Counted from the first letter of the stretch, positions 8,373-18,410 are shown. The stretch is DNA of 64,000 nt from Nostoc sp. MS1 (GCF_019976755.1 NZ_AP023441.1:2601501-2665500), one strand, 5' to 3'. A program made the numbers and translations. The notes: a model not told the origin generated them from the letters alone.

Positions 8373-11300
8373 ATGTCTGCTGAGTCACCCCTCCCCAACG
8401 ATCCATCCGACTCACTCCCCGTCAACCCAGACTCGGAGCTAAATCAGCCATCCCAAACCAATGCCCCTTTTCCCGTGGTGGGAATTGCCGCTTCTGCTGG
8501 CGGGCTAGAGGCATTTACGGAACTGATCCGCCATTTGCCAACGGATACAGGCATGGCGTTTGTGCTAATTCAGCATTTGTCTCCTGATCATGAAAGCCTG
8601 CTGTCGGAAATTTTGGGCCGAGTGACTACCATGCCTGTGCTTCAGGTGCATGACCAGATGCGGGTTGAGCCAAACGCGGTCTATGTGATTCCGCCCAATG
8701 CCCAAATGACCCTGGTCGATGGCATTCTGCGGCTCGCGCCCCGGCAGAAAAGTAAGGGCAAATATTTGCCCGCAGACATCTTTCTTGAGTCGTTAGCGAC
8801 CGATCGCGGCAACAAAGCGATCGCCGTTGTGCTGTCGGGGATGGATGGAGACGGTGCTGAGGGGGTGAAAGCCGTCAAGATTGCTGGAGGTGTCACTTTT
8901 GCCGAATGTGATGCCACGGCGCAATTTAACAGTATGCCCAATACGGCGGTTGCAACTGGCAATGTGGATTTTGTGTTGCCGCCGCCAGCCATTGCTAGAG
9001 AACTGAGCAATCTCAGTCGCAACCCCTTTTTGGTGCAATCAGAGCCATTGCCGATCATCCAGAAGTTACCCCCGGAACCGGGTGATCCCCTGAGCCGAAT
9101 TTTTTCCCTCCTCCGCACAACAACTGGCGTTGACTTTACCCAATACAAACCGGCATCGCTGGAGCGCCGCATCCAGAGGCGGATGCTGCTATATAAGCTG
9201 GACAGTCTGGCAGCATACGCGCAATATTTGCAAACGCACAGCGACGAAATTCAAGCTCTGTATGAAGAAATTCTCATCCATGTGACCAGTTTCTTTCGCG
9301 ATCCCCACGTCTTTGAGAAATTGAAGACCCAGATTTTCCCTATGATCAGCCAAAATAAAGGCAGCGATGTTCCGCTTCGGATTTGGGTGGCTGGCTGTTC
9401 AACTGGGGAAGAAGTCTACTCACTCGCCATCTGCTTGTTAGAGTTTTTCAGCGATCGCGCCACCGTCCCGCCGATTCAGATTTTTGCCACCGACATTAGC
9501 GAAACAGCCATTAGCAAAGCCCGAACAGGCTTATACCTAGAAAGCCAGATGGAAGGCGTTTCACCGGAGCGTAAAAGTCGGTTCTTTGTCCCACAGGCAG
9601 AGGGTGGCTATCAAATTAGCAGTACCATTCGTGAATTGTGTGTGTTTGCCCATCATAACTTATGCGACGACCCCCCATTCTCGAATCTCGATCTGATTAG
9701 CTGTCGCAACCTGCTGATTTATTTATCAGATCGCCTGCAAGAGCGCATCATGGCGCTGTTTCATTACAGTCTCAACTTAACGGGCTATTTGGTGTTGGGT
9801 ACGGCAGAAAGCGTCAAAGCTGCCTCAAATTTGTTTGCGCCCGTGGATGAAGCCTGCAAAATCTATGCCCGAAAATTAAGCTTATCTAATCGCTTATTTT
9901 CATTTACAGCCACTTCTGGGCGCGTCCCCAGTCTCCATAATCCGCAGCCCATTCCAGAAAACCGTTCCATTTCCTTTGATTTAGCCAGAGAAGTTGACCA
10001 ACTGATCGCCAATCGCTATATGCCGCTATCAGTCGTGGTTAATGAACAAATGCAGATATTACAGATGCGCGGAGACCTCGATCTTTACCTGAAGTTGACC
10101 CCTAGCACCACGGAGCTAAACCTGCTGTCTATGGCACGCGAAGGGCTGGTAACACCCCTTCGCACCGCCCTATATCAGGCTCAGACAGAGAACGTGCTGG
10201 TGCGGCAGGAAGACGTTCAGATGGAACAGGGTGAGAGATCGCGACTGAATCTAGAGGTGCTGCCATTTCGCCCAGCCCAGACGAACACACTTTATTTTTT
10301 GGTGCTTTTTAATCCCATCTCGCCTTCTGCCCCTGCCTCTAACACGTTCACCAGTCCCGCAACAGTAGAAAACTTGGAGCCGGCAGACTTAGCGCGTGAG
10401 CTTGTAACGCTGCGTCAGGCCCTATCTGCTGCCACCCAACGTGAACTCTCAGCCCAAGCGCATCTGCAAGCGGTGATACAGGAGCAAAACCAACTCAACC
10501 AAAACTTACGCATAGCGAATGAAGAGATCCTATCGAGCAATGAGGAACTGCAAAGCACGAATGAAGAACTGCAAACGGCAAAAGAAGAAGTTCAAGCCAC
10601 CAATGAAGAACTCTCGACGACCAATGAAGAGCTGCGGAGTCGGAATCTGCAACAAAATCGAGACAATAGTGATCTCAACAACTTTATCGCCAGCATTAAT
10701 ATCCCGATTGTGATGCTGACGAATGACTTAAGGATTCGTCGCTATACACCAACCGCCCAGAGACTGTTCAATTTCATCCCCACCGATATCGGACGACCCT
10801 TCACTGACCTGCATGGCAATTTTGACGTTTCCCAGCTAGAACCAATGATTTTGGAGGTTTTGGAGACCCTCAATACGAAAGAACAGGAGATCCAAACAGA
10901 AACCGGATACTGGTATACCATCCGCATTCGCCCCTATCGCACCACTGAAAACCAAATTGACGGTGTGACAATGGTGCTACAGGATATTGATGCCCTCAAA
11001 CGCTACAACGTCAGCCTAGAGCGCGCTCGCAACTATGCAGAAACCATCATTGAGACGGTGCAAATCCCTCTGGTTGTGCTGGACGCTGATTTACGGGTGA
11101 ATGCCGCGAATCGGGCATTTTACGAGACATTTCAGGTTTCTGAAGCTGAAACCATCCATACGTTGCTGTTTGAATTAGGCAATGGGCAGTGGGATATTCC
11201 CGAACTGCGATCGATGTTGAACGGTATTCTGGCGGGTGAGCTTGCGGTGCAGGATTTTGAGGTCAATCATGATTTCGAGCAGATTGGGCAGAAAAATATG

Positions 11301-12545
11301 CTGCTCAATGCGTGCAAATTGCACCGAGAAGACAACACAGACATGATTTTGCTAGCGATCTTAGATGTTACCGAGCGCACGGCACGCCAGCAGGCTGAAG
11401 CGGCCAGTCGTGCCAAAGATGAATTTCTCTCAAATCTATCCCATGAACTGCGAAATCCTCTCACCTCGCTGCTGGGATGGGTGCAACTGCTCCGCAACCG
11501 CAACTGCGACGAGGTAACAGTTGATCGCGCCTTAGAAGCCGTTGAGCAGAACGGTAGGCTACTCAATTACCTAATTGAAGATATTCTGGATGCCTCTCGG
11601 ATTACGAGTGGCAAGTTGCAATTGAATAGCCGCCCGATCGACTTGAGCTTATTGGTTCAAGCTGCTCTCGATAGCGTTAACTTATCGGCGGTGGCAAAAA
11701 ATATTCAGTTAGTGTCATCGTTGAGTGAGATCACCGTGCTGGGGGATGCCGAACGATTGCAGCAAGTGCTGGGGAACATGCTCTCGAATGCGATCAAGTA
11801 TACGCCTGCGGGTGGACGAGTAGACATTACGCTGTCACAGGTTGACAACCAGGCGCAAATTCAAGTCAGTGACACCGGAATTGGTATTTCAGCAGATTTA
11901 TTGCCACATATTTTCGAGCGGTTCTATCAGGGTGATTCCAGTACAATCAAAACCAATCAAGGGCTAGGACTGGGCTTGGCGATCGTGCGGCATCTCATCG
12001 AGCTGCATGGTGGCACTGTGCAGGCAGAAAGTCCAGGCGAAGGACAAGGTGCCACACTGACCGTGCGGTTGCCTTTATACGTCCCGCCCCCAACCTCACC
12101 GCCGATTGTCGAACCGACGGTAGAAACATCTTTGGACGCTTCGCAAAATCTCCCCTCTCTAGAAGGCTTGAAAATCCTGGTGGTTGATGATCAGGTCGAT
12201 GTGCTTTTACCCTTGCAGTTAATGCTAGAGGATTACGGGGCAGAGGTGTTGGCCGTAACGACTGTCAGAGCAGCCCTCTCTGCTCTCAGGGAAAGCCCTA
12301 ACCGCTATGATGTGCTGATTTCTGATCTCGGCTTGCCTGAGGAAGATGGCTACTTCCTGATTCAACAGGTGCGATCGCTCAGTGCGGCAGATGGAGGACA
12401 AATTCCGGCGATCGCTCTGACGGGCCATGCCAGTAAAGCAGAAGAGCAACGGGCGATCGAGGCTGGGTTTCAAATGCACATAGCTAAACCCTGTGATCTG
12501 GTTCAACTAGGTGCAATAGTTGCCGATTTAGCTAAACGAACTTAA
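8373..12545 (+). CDS. CheB-CheR-PAS hybrid histidine kinase with receiver domain
   Basis: A 1390-aa fusion. Residues ~33-215 are a CheB methylesterase with GIAASAGG (Ser41), IQHLSPDH (His68) and SGMDGDGAEG. About 240-490 form a CheR methyltransferase with WVAGCSTGEEVYSLA and SCRNLLIYL. A heptad-rich coiled coil (repeats of NEEL, about 715-760) leads to two PAS regions. The HisKA box LSHELRNPL has His1024, followed by an HATPase with NAIKYTP, DTGIGI and GLGLGLAIV, and a receiver domain with phospho-acceptor Asp1318 (ISDLGLPEEDGY). Such CheB/CheR/kinase fusions occur in cyanobacteria and proteobacteria; targets are unknown. Base composition is richer in G+C (8641-8700 is 33/60 by hand count) than neighbours (5701-5760 is 15/60), suggesting transfer. 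No chemotaxis partners lie nearby. Confidence 0.92.
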   Translation: MSAESPLPNDPSDSLPVNPDSELNQPSQTNAPFPVVGIAASAGGLEAFTELIRHLPTDTGMAFVLIQHLSPDHESLLSEILGRVTTMPVLQVHDQMRVEPNAVYVIPPNAQMTLVDGILRLAPRQKSKGKYLPADIFLESLATDRGNKAIAVVLSGMDGDGAEGVKAVKIAGGVTFAECDATAQFNSMPNTAVATGNVDFVLPPPAIARELSNLSRNPFLVQSEPLPIIQKLPPEPGDPLSRIFSLLRTTTGVDFTQYKPASLERRIQRRMLLYKLDSLAAYAQYLQTHSDEIQALYEEILIHVTSFFRDPHVFEKLKTQIFPMISQNKGSDVPLRIWVAGCSTGEEVYSLAICLLEFFSDRATVPPIQIFATDISETAISKARTGLYLESQMEGVSPERKSRFFVPQAEGGYQISSTIRELCVFAHHNLCDDPPFSNLDLISCRNLLIYLSDRLQERIMALFHYSLNLTGYLVLGTAESVKAASNLFAPVDEACKIYARKLSLSNRLFSFTATSGRVPSLHNPQPIPENRSISFDLAREVDQLIANRYMPLSVVVNEQMQILQMRGDLDLYLKLTPSTTELNLLSMAREGLVTPLRTALYQAQTENVLVRQEDVQMEQGERSRLNLEVLPFRPAQTNTLYFLVLFNPISPSAPASNTFTSPATVENLEPADLARELVTLRQALSAATQRELSAQAHLQAVIQEQNQLNQNLRIANEEILSSNEELQSTNEELQTAKEEVQATNEELSTTNEELRSRNLQQNRDNSDLNNFIASINIPIVMLTNDLRIRRYTPTAQRLFNFIPTDIGRPFTDLHGNFDVSQLEPMILEVLETLNTKEQEIQTETGYWYTIRIRPYRTTENQIDGVTMVLQDIDALKRYNVSLERARNYAETIIETVQIPLVVLDADLRVNAANRAFYETFQVSEAETIHTLLFELGNGQWDIPELRSMLNGILAGELAVQDFEVNHDFEQIGQKNMLLNACKLHREDNTDMILLAILDVTERTARQQAEAASRAKDEFLSNLSHELRNPLTSLLGWVQLLRNRNCDEVTVDRALEAVEQNGRLLNYLIEDILDASRITSGKLQLNSRPIDLSLLVQAALDSVNLSAVAKNIQLVSSLSEITVLGDAERLQQVLGNMLSNAIKYTPAGGRVDITLSQVDNQAQIQVSDTGIGISADLLPHIFERFYQGDSSTIKTNQGLGLGLAIVRHLIELHGGTVQAESPGEGQGATLTVRLPLYVPPPTSPPIVEPTVETSLDASQNLPSLEGLKILVVDDQVDVLLPLQLMLEDYGAEVLAVTTVRAALSALRESPNRYDVLISDLGLPEEDGYFLIQQVRSLSAADGGQIPAIALTGHASKAEEQRAIEAGFQMHIAKPCDLVQLGAIVADLAKRT

Positions 12546-12574
12546 CGGCTTGCTTCTATACTCAATACTGCTTA

Positions 12575-12596
12575 GAGCTTAACCGAACCGTATTGG
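12575..12596 (-). repeat. Right arm of 22-bp inverted repeat flanking the hybrid kinase
   Basis: GAGCTTAACCGAACCGTATT plus GG, the inverted partner of 8146-8167. It lies 30 bases after the kinase stop and 26 bases before the IS701 end. Confidence 0.7.
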
Positions 12597-12639
12597 GCAT
12601 TGTACTTGCTGATAAATATTAGCGGGACTTAGACAAAAA

Positions 12640-13682
12640 TCAAGCCCAAATAAAGCCTAAACTGGCTTTATAAGCGGTAAACACGTCACGGTTGAGGGTC
12701 AACCAATCGAAGAATCGATAAGACATAGCCGTTCTAAATGCTTCCAAAGCTTCAGTAAAGGTGTTCAAAGGTTTGTTTGCCCACCTACGTCTCAAGCCTC
12801 CTGTCATCTGATGCCAAAGAATAAAAGTATAAGCACAAAAAACCAAGATAAAATGTCGAAATAAACTTCTTTTATCTCGAACTTGATATTCTCTTAGCCC
12901 TAACCACCCTTTTGCTTCTCTATAAAAAACTTCTACCCAATTTCTTGAGCTATAAGTGTCAACTATCCATTCTGGGGTGACAATTGATGAGTCAACATTG
13001 GTAATAAAATAGTCAATATCAGTAGCTTGTGAGAAAGTCGCAGCATTCATGACGATAGCAATATTCCGCTTTCCACTTAGACCAGATATCTCTACTTCTT
13101 TAGTTACCACCCATAATGTTTTGGGTTTATTTAAGTTGAGTTGAATTTCTGTAAAAGCTTCTTGGGGTAACGCTTGCGCTAATTCATCTAGTCTGATTGT
13201 TTCTCGAACCTTCTCTTGATTATTGACAATGACTTTGCGATTTTTAGCCAATCCCCCTAAATACTTTAGTTGGCGATTTTCTAATTTTAATAAGAAGGAT
13301 GTGTTGTTGCCATATCCAGCATCTACAATTACTATTCCTGGTTGATAACCACGGTTTAAACTTAGGTCTATTAATTTAATTGCTAGTTCGGGTTTTTTCT
13401 CAAATTCTGGGTGTTGTTTCCCAGATGATAAAGAATCAGCGTGCTGATATAGCTCTATATCTAATGGTAAACTTTTTCTTCCATCATATAGATGTGTTGT
13501 TACTATTACTATTCCATTATCTGTTTTGCCAATTTCTCCGATGTACTGCCTTCCCACTCCAGCAGTAAAATTACCACTTTTTCTATGACCAGAATCATCA
13601 ATTATTAAACTAAAACCTCTACTGATTCTCGTCTGGCTACACTTATCCATGATCTCTAACCGACGCTCATTCACTTGGCTAC
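12640..13682 (-). pseudogene. IS701-family transposase, C-terminal fragment
   Basis: Starting in SSQVNERRLEIMDKC, this part holds the DDE core: LIIDDSGHRKSG, VIVDAGYGNN and NWVEVFYREAKGWLGL, then a C-terminus rich in aromatic residues. It continues the reading frame of 14890-15110. With the IS630 and one TA removed, the joint reads EAPWSSSQVNERR, a contiguous protein of about 420 residues. The gene is therefore interrupted, not otherwise decayed. Confidence 0.85.
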
Positions 13683-13684
13683 TA

Positions 13685-14887
13685 GTAGTCTGCCAAGGTA
13701 ACTTTGCTAAGTAAAACCTCTAATTGGTAAAATAGCCAAAAACGGGGTGTAACATGGCGAAAAAGTACATTGTTGACTTGAATGAAGAGGAAGTTTCTCA
13801 GCTACAAGCAATAATTAAAAAAGGTAAACACAAAGCAAGAACCATAACCCGTGCAAACATTCTTCTAATGGCTTCTGAAGGAGAAACGGATCAAGCGATC
13901 GCTAGCATAGTTAGAGCGCATGTTGCAACAGTGCAACGAATACGAGAAAAATTTGTCATTGGGGGGTTAGATTTTGCTTTAAAGGATGAAGTTCATCCAC
14001 CAAAACCTAAAAAGTTAGATGAAAAACAAGAAGCATTTTTAATTGCCACTGCTTGTTCCAATCCACCAGTTGGAAGAGTACGTTGGACAATGCAATTATT
14101 AGCGGATCATTTAGTGAACGTTGGTATCATAGATTCAATTTCGGACGAAACAGTGCGTCAAACTTTAAAAAAAATGAAATCAAACCGTGGTTAAAACAAC
14201 AGTGGTGCATTCCTGAAGTTAACGCAGAATATGTTTTCCGAATGGAAGATGTGTTGGATTTATACAATGAGCCTTATGATCCTAAACGTCCTGTAGTCTG
14301 CTTTGATGAACGTCCCTACCAACTAGTAGAAGAAGTAAGACTTCCTTTGCCACCAGAGCCGGAGCAGCCTGAACGTTATGATTTCGAGTATAAACGTAAC
14401 GGGACAGTAAATTTATTTGCGTGTTTTCAACCCTTGGCAGGTTGGCGGCATATCGAAGTTACAGAACGTCGAACTAAAGTCGATTTTGCTAAACAGATGA
14501 AAAATTTAGTAGATGTTTGCTACCAAGATGCTGATGTTATTCGTTTGGTAGTTGATAACCTGAATATTCATACTCCCAGCGCATTATATGAAGTTTTTCC
14601 ACCAGAAGAAGCACGTCGAATTATTCAAAAATTAGAGTTTCACTATACTCCTAAGCACGCTTCTTGGTTGAATCAAGTAGAAATTGAATTATCTGTTTTA
14701 TCCCGCCAATGTTTAGAACGGCGTATTCCTAATGCAGAAACATTAACTTCTGAGATTGCCGCTTGGGAGAAACAACGTAATCAGCAAAAAGCCAGTGTCT
14801 ATTGGGGTTTCCAAACCAAAGATGCTCGCCGAAAAATGCAGCGTTTATATCCAACTCTAACCTAGCAAAGTTGTCTTGGCAGACTAC
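13685..14887 (+). mobile_element. IS630-family element (copy 2) inside the IS701 transposase gene
   Basis: Inverted ends GTAGTCTGCCAAGGTAACTT (13685) and, inward from 14887, GTAGTCTGCCAAGACAACTT agree at all but two positions. TA is duplicated at 13683-13684 and 14888-14889. 1203 bp, complete. Confidence 0.88.
13754..14865 (+). CDS. IS630-family transposase made by -1 frameshift (two overlapping frames)
   Basis: The first frame (13754-14194) encodes the helix-turn-helix half (TDQAIASIVRAHVATVQRI). The second (in use from about 14173 to 14865) encodes the DDE half: VVCFDERPYQLV, RLVVDNLNIHTP and LNQVEIELSVL. They meet at an A8 tract (14167-14174). A -1 slip there gives ETVRQTLKKNEIKPWLKQQW, which reads smoothly into the second half. 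A-tract frameshifting is known in this family, so the element may be functional. Confidence 0.8.
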
Positions 14888-14889
14888 TA

Positions 14890-15110
14890 GACCAAGGTGC
14901 TTCAGTTAAAAAATGGTGTAATCGGTGGTAAGTTACTCCTACAGCATTCTCTGCAATTTGAAACAGGTTTTTTCTCTCACTTTCACCCAATAATCCACCT
15001 ACATAATGCCTAAACTCTCTTTTTTGAGCCTTATGAGTAAATACATCATCAAACCGTTGACACCATCTTTCAAAGCATGGCGGCATGGCGGCAGGTGTGG
15101 TTTCTTTCAT
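14890..15110 (-). pseudogene. IS701-family transposase, N-terminal fragment
   Basis: The frame begins MKETTPAAMPPCFERWCQRF and continues FRHYVGGLLGESERKN, VGVTYHRLHHFLTEAPWS, the usual IS701 N-terminus. It then runs into IS630 sequence and stops. It is the 5' part of the gene whose remainder is at 12640-13682. Confidence 0.8.
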
Positions 15111-15151
15111 GAGCTTTTTTAACGTGAAAGCTATGCTAATTCAGCATTATA

Positions 15152-16177
15152 GCGTTTCTCACTCTGGTGAAGTACAGTAACAAGAATGGGTAAACCAATT
15201 ATAAATATCATTTAACGAGACTTGGTTAAAAGCACTTTCAATTGCTTTTGCTAAGTCTGGATAACTTTTAGCTCCAATAGAACGTAGTATATTTTTAATT
15301 TTTGACCAACAGTTTTCAATGGGTGAGAAATCAGGAGAATATGGTGGTAAATAAATCAATTTAGCTCCAGCAGATTCGATTAATTCCTCAATATCTCTAC
15401 CTTTATGAATTGAACAATTATCCATAATTACATAAGCGCCTTCCCACAGTTTTGGAACTAATTTTTGAGAAATGTAAGCCTCAAATGTTAGCCCATCAGA
15501 TGCTCCTAAAATGCTATATTGACTAATCACGCCTTTGAGAGCAATCGCTCCAATTATGGATACATTTTTACAACGTTTTTGAGGTCGTGAACTATGCGCT
15601 CTTTTACCTTTTTTAGAACGGGCGGAGTGTCTTATTAAAGATAGATTAGCTCCTGCTTCATCAATAAAGACAAGGTTTTCCGCCGGTATCTCATGAAGTT
15701 TAAGCCAGAACTGTACTCTTAATAATTGTACTCTTTCAGTCTCTTTTTCAGAGGCGTGCAATGTTTTTTTTTAGGCTGATTTCTATCCTCTGTAACATCC
15801 TGTCTACCGTAGATATACTAATTGTTATTCCTGTTTTTTCTTTGAGAATTAAGCTAATTTCTTTTAAGGTGGCATCATTCTTAGCTTCAACTATTTCTTC
15901 CAGAATCTTAATTTGTTCTTCGTTGAGCTTTGGAGGAGTTTGTTTTGTCCTCACTTTAGGAGCGATACTTGCTGTTTCTCTATATTGCTTTAGTAATTTC
16001 TCAATAAAACCTAAACTTACACAAAATTTGTTTGCTAATTGACGTTGTGATATTCCACCTGTTTTATATGTATCCAATATTTTTTGGCGAAAGTCTAGGG
16101 AATATGGTTTCATTTTTACCCTTGAGTAGATACACTGATTTATTTTAATAACTGTACTTCATTAGACTGGTAAACGC
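15152..16177 (-). mobile_element. IS630-family element (copy 3) in the IS701 upstream region
   Basis: Ends are GCGTTTCTCACTCTGGTGAA...GTACAGT (15152) and, inward from 16177, GCGTTTACCAGTCTAATGAA...GTACAGT. TA is duplicated at 15150-15151 and 16178-16179. 1026 bp. Rejoining the flanks restores a TATATAAT stretch upstream of the IS701 transposase start, a plausible -10 box, so this hit probably also silenced IS701. Confidence 0.82.
15159..16113 (-). CDS. IS630-family transposase in two frames joined at an A9 tract
   Basis: Frame one (16113-15748) is a 121-aa helix-turn-helix half (MKPYSLDFRQKILDTYKTGG, ISQRQLANKF). Frame two (15761-15159) is the DDE half: VFIDEAGANLSL, YVIMDNCSIHKG and LPPYSPDFSPIENCW. 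The frames overlap at nine T (15764-15772; A9 in the mRNA). A net +1 shift, or loss of one A by polymerase slippage, gives LKKTLHASEKETERV, the expected linker. The second frame has only a TTG start of its own. Confidence 0.8.
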
Positions 16178-16254
16178 TATATACCCTTTTTTACTCTTAA
16201 CTTCTGTTTAAGTCCCGTTAGGAACAGTTGGGGCTGCAAATTAAGTTACTATAT

Positions 16255-16275
16255 TAGTAAGGATTTTCTTTACTA
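16255..16275. promoter_or_regulatory. Candidate autoregulatory operator of the toxin-antitoxin pair
   Basis: TAGTAA and TTACTA form a 6-bp inverted repeat with a 9-base spacer, just upstream of a ribbon-helix-helix antitoxin gene. Such proteins usually bind short inverted repeats in their own promoter. Evidence is positional only. Confidence 0.3.
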
Positions 16276-16290
16276 CTTTTTGGTAGGAAT

Positions 16291-16515
16291 ATGAAAGCAG
16301 AAAAATTATCTATTTCTTTACCACCATCCTTAGTGGAGTTTATCGAAAACTATAAGTTTAATAAAGGATGTAAATCTCGTTCTCAAGTAATTGAAGAAGC
16401 GTTAGAGTTACTGCGAAATCGAGAACTAGAAGAGGCTTATCGAGAAGCCTCTGCGGAAGTTGACAGTGATTGGAATGTAACAGTAGCAGATGGACTAGCA
16501 GATGAAACGTGGTGA
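16291..16515 (+). CDS. Ribbon-helix-helix antitoxin (MazE/CopG-like)
   Basis: A 74-aa protein beginning MKAEKLSISLPPSLVEFIE, the beta-strand and first helix of an RHH DNA-binding domain; SRSQVIEEALELL is the second helix. The acidic C-terminus (EVDSDWNVTVADGLADETW) likely wraps the toxin. It overlaps the toxin gene by 14 bases, so the two are translationally coupled. TAGGA precedes the ATG. It neutralises the MazF-like toxin and should repress the operon. Confidence 0.85.
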   Translation: MKAEKLSISLPPSLVEFIENYKFNKGCKSRSQVIEEALELLRNRELEEAYREASAEVDSDWNVTVADGLADETW

Positions 16516-16840
16516 TATTTACTACGCAGACCTTAGTCCTACCCTTGGTTCAGAAATGGGTAAACGCCGTCCAGTGCTGGTAGTGAGTAATAACATTAGT
16601 AATCGTGTTGCTACGACAGTAACGATTTTACCTCTTACTTCTAACGTTAATCGTGTTTATCCTTTTGAAGTGCTGCTAAATCCAGAGGTGAGTGGTTTAA
16701 CAAAACCTTCTAAAGTCCAGGCGCAACAGGTAAGAACAATTTCTAAGGAACGAATTATGGGCGAAGTAGTGGGTAGTTTAGATGAAGAGATGATGGTACT
16801 AATTGATGCTGCCTTGATGTTGCATTTGGGATTGACTTGA
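16502..16840 (+). CDS. MazF/PemK-like endoribonuclease toxin
   Basis: The 112-aa product has the family signature MKRGDIYYADLSPTLGSEMG, KRRPVLVVSNN, an ILPLTS strand and KPSKVQAQQVRTISKERI. The basic residues near the start and the late Ser/Thr-containing strand form the mRNA-cleavage site in MazF proteins. Length is normal. It forms a complete type II module with the overlapping RHH gene, next to the nested transposons. Confidence 0.9.
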   Translation: MKRGDIYYADLSPTLGSEMGKRRPVLVVSNNISNRVATTVTILPLTSNVNRVYPFEVLLNPEVSGLTKPSKVQAQQVRTISKERIMGEVVGSLDEEMMVLIDAALMLHLGLT

Positions 16841-17038
16841 CTAGGAATAATGATGCGATCGCCTACAGCATTAATGCTTAGTCTCTGGTGTAGTCTATCA
16901 CTAGAAAATAGTAACTTATAAGACATTTTTGGGAAAAATCAAAACGAAAAGACTAGAATTTGGGTGGTAGCTGACTTTGGGGAATGTGTGTAACACTAAG
17001 AAGCTACCTCAAGCTATTTATCCACGGGAGGTTAGGAA

Positions 17039-18406
17039 ATGGCGATCGCCACCATCAATCCCGCAACTGGGGAGACGCTCAAAACCTTTGAGCCGATCAA
17101 CGATGCAGAAATTGCCGCTAAATTAGATTTGGCAGACCAGGCTTTTGCAAAGTACCGTCATACAAGTTTTGCCGAGCGTGCCAAGGCTTTGCAAGCAGCA
17201 GCAGATATCTTAGAGCAAGAAAAAGCCGACTTTGCTAAGTTAATGACTGTGGAAATGGGCAAGCCTTATAAAGCAGCTATTTCCGAAGTCGAAAAATGTG
17301 CGGCTGTCTGCCGATACTATGCAGAAAATGCCGCCGATTTCTTAGCTGATGTCAGTGTAAAAACGGATGCTAGTCATAGCTTTGTCCGCTATCAGCCTTT
17401 GGGTATTATTCTGGCAGTCATGCCGTGGAATTTTCCCTTTTGGCAAGTATTCCGCTTTGTTGCACCTGCACTCATGGCGGGGAATGTGGGCTTACTCAAG
17501 CACGCATCGAATGTACCACAGTGCGCTTTAGCTATCGAAGATATTATCCTCCGGGCGGGTTTTCCTGAAGGTGTCTTTCAAACCCTGTTAATTGGGGCGG
17601 CAAAAGTAGCCGATGTCATCGCTGATGATAGGGTCAAAGCTGCTACCTTAACTGGAAGCGAACCTGCCGGTGCTTCTTTGGCGGCGGCGGCGGGAAAACA
17701 AATTAAAAAAACCGTGTTGGAATTGGGGGGAAGTGACCCCTTTATTGTGTTGGAAAGTGCTGATTTAGCAGCCGCAGCCGCGACAGCGACAACTGCAAGG
17801 ATGTTAAATAATGGGCAATCTTGTATTGCAGCTAAACGCTTTATCATTGCAGAAGCGATCGCAGATCAATTTGAAAAACTGCTGTTGGAAAAATTCACAG
17901 CCCTAAAAATTGGCGACCCCTTGCATCTCGACACTGATTTAGGGCCATTAGCTACCCCCGACATCCTCCAAGATTTAGACCAACAAGTACAAACTGCCGT
18001 GAAAAGTGGTGGTAAAGTCTTGACTGGCGGCTATCCTTTAAGCGATCGTCCTGGCAACTTTTACCCCGCGACAATTATTATAGATATCCCCATTGACGCG
18101 CCTATCGCCCAAGAGGAATTTTTCGGCCCAGTAGCCTTGTTATTTCGAGTGCCAAATTTGGATGCTGCGATTAAACTAGCTAATGCTACACCCTTTGGGT
18201 TAGGTGCGAGTGCTTGGACAAACAATGACCAAGAACGCGATCGCTTAATTTCGGAAATTGAAGCCGGCGCAGTATTTATTAATGGTTTAGTTAAATCCGA
18301 CCCCCGACTACCGTTTGGGGGCATAAAACGTTCTGGGTACGGCCGAGAATTAAGTATTCAAGGCATACATGAGTTTGTGAATGTAAAAACTGTTTGGGTG
18401 AAGTGA
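17039..18406 (+). CDS. gabD: NAD(P)-dependent succinate-semialdehyde dehydrogenase
   Basis: A 455-aa aldehyde dehydrogenase oxidising succinic semialdehyde to succinate. Catalytic residues are visible: Asn131 in MPWNFPFWQ, Glu228 in LELGGSDPF and Cys262 in NNGQSCIAAKRF. GSEPAGASLAAAAGKQ forms part of the cofactor site. GGGAGG lies before the ATG at 17039. The next gene, a TPP-dependent decarboxylase on the same strand, makes the substrate: together they convert 2-oxoglutarate to succinate, the alternative TCA route characterised in Synechococcus sp. PCC 7002 (A2770/A2771). Length is the same as that cyanobacterial type. Confidence 0.9.
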   Translation: MAIATINPATGETLKTFEPINDAEIAAKLDLADQAFAKYRHTSFAERAKALQAAADILEQEKADFAKLMTVEMGKPYKAAISEVEKCAAVCRYYAENAADFLADVSVKTDASHSFVRYQPLGIILAVMPWNFPFWQVFRFVAPALMAGNVGLLKHASNVPQCALAIEDIILRAGFPEGVFQTLLIGAAKVADVIADDRVKAATLTGSEPAGASLAAAAGKQIKKTVLELGGSDPFIVLESADLAAAAATATTARMLNNGQSCIAAKRFIIAEAIADQFEKLLLEKFTALKIGDPLHLDTDLGPLATPDILQDLDQQVQTAVKSGGKVLTGGYPLSDRPGNFYPATIIIDIPIDAPIAQEEFFGPVALLFRVPNLDAAIKLANATPFGLGASAWTNNDQERDRLISEIEAGAVFINGLVKSDPRLPFGGIKRSGYGRELSIQGIHEFVNVKTVWVK

Positions 18407-18410
18407 AAGG

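Larger units (their letters stand above)
12623..16217 (-). mobile_element. IS701-family element carrying two nested IS630 insertions
   Basis: Outer ends are inverted: CGGGACTTAGACA (from 12623) and, inward from 16217, CGGGACTTAAACA. Both are flanked by TTAG (12619-12622 and 16218-16221), the 4-bp duplication. The transposase is split by an IS630 at 13685-14887, and its upstream region by another at 15152-16177. Removing both insertions leaves an element of about 1.36 kb. Confidence 0.85.

Noticed and set aside
8681..9172. 163-codon minus ORF within the hybrid kinase
   Set aside because: It is a shadow of the CheB/CheR coding frame, favoured by higher G+C.
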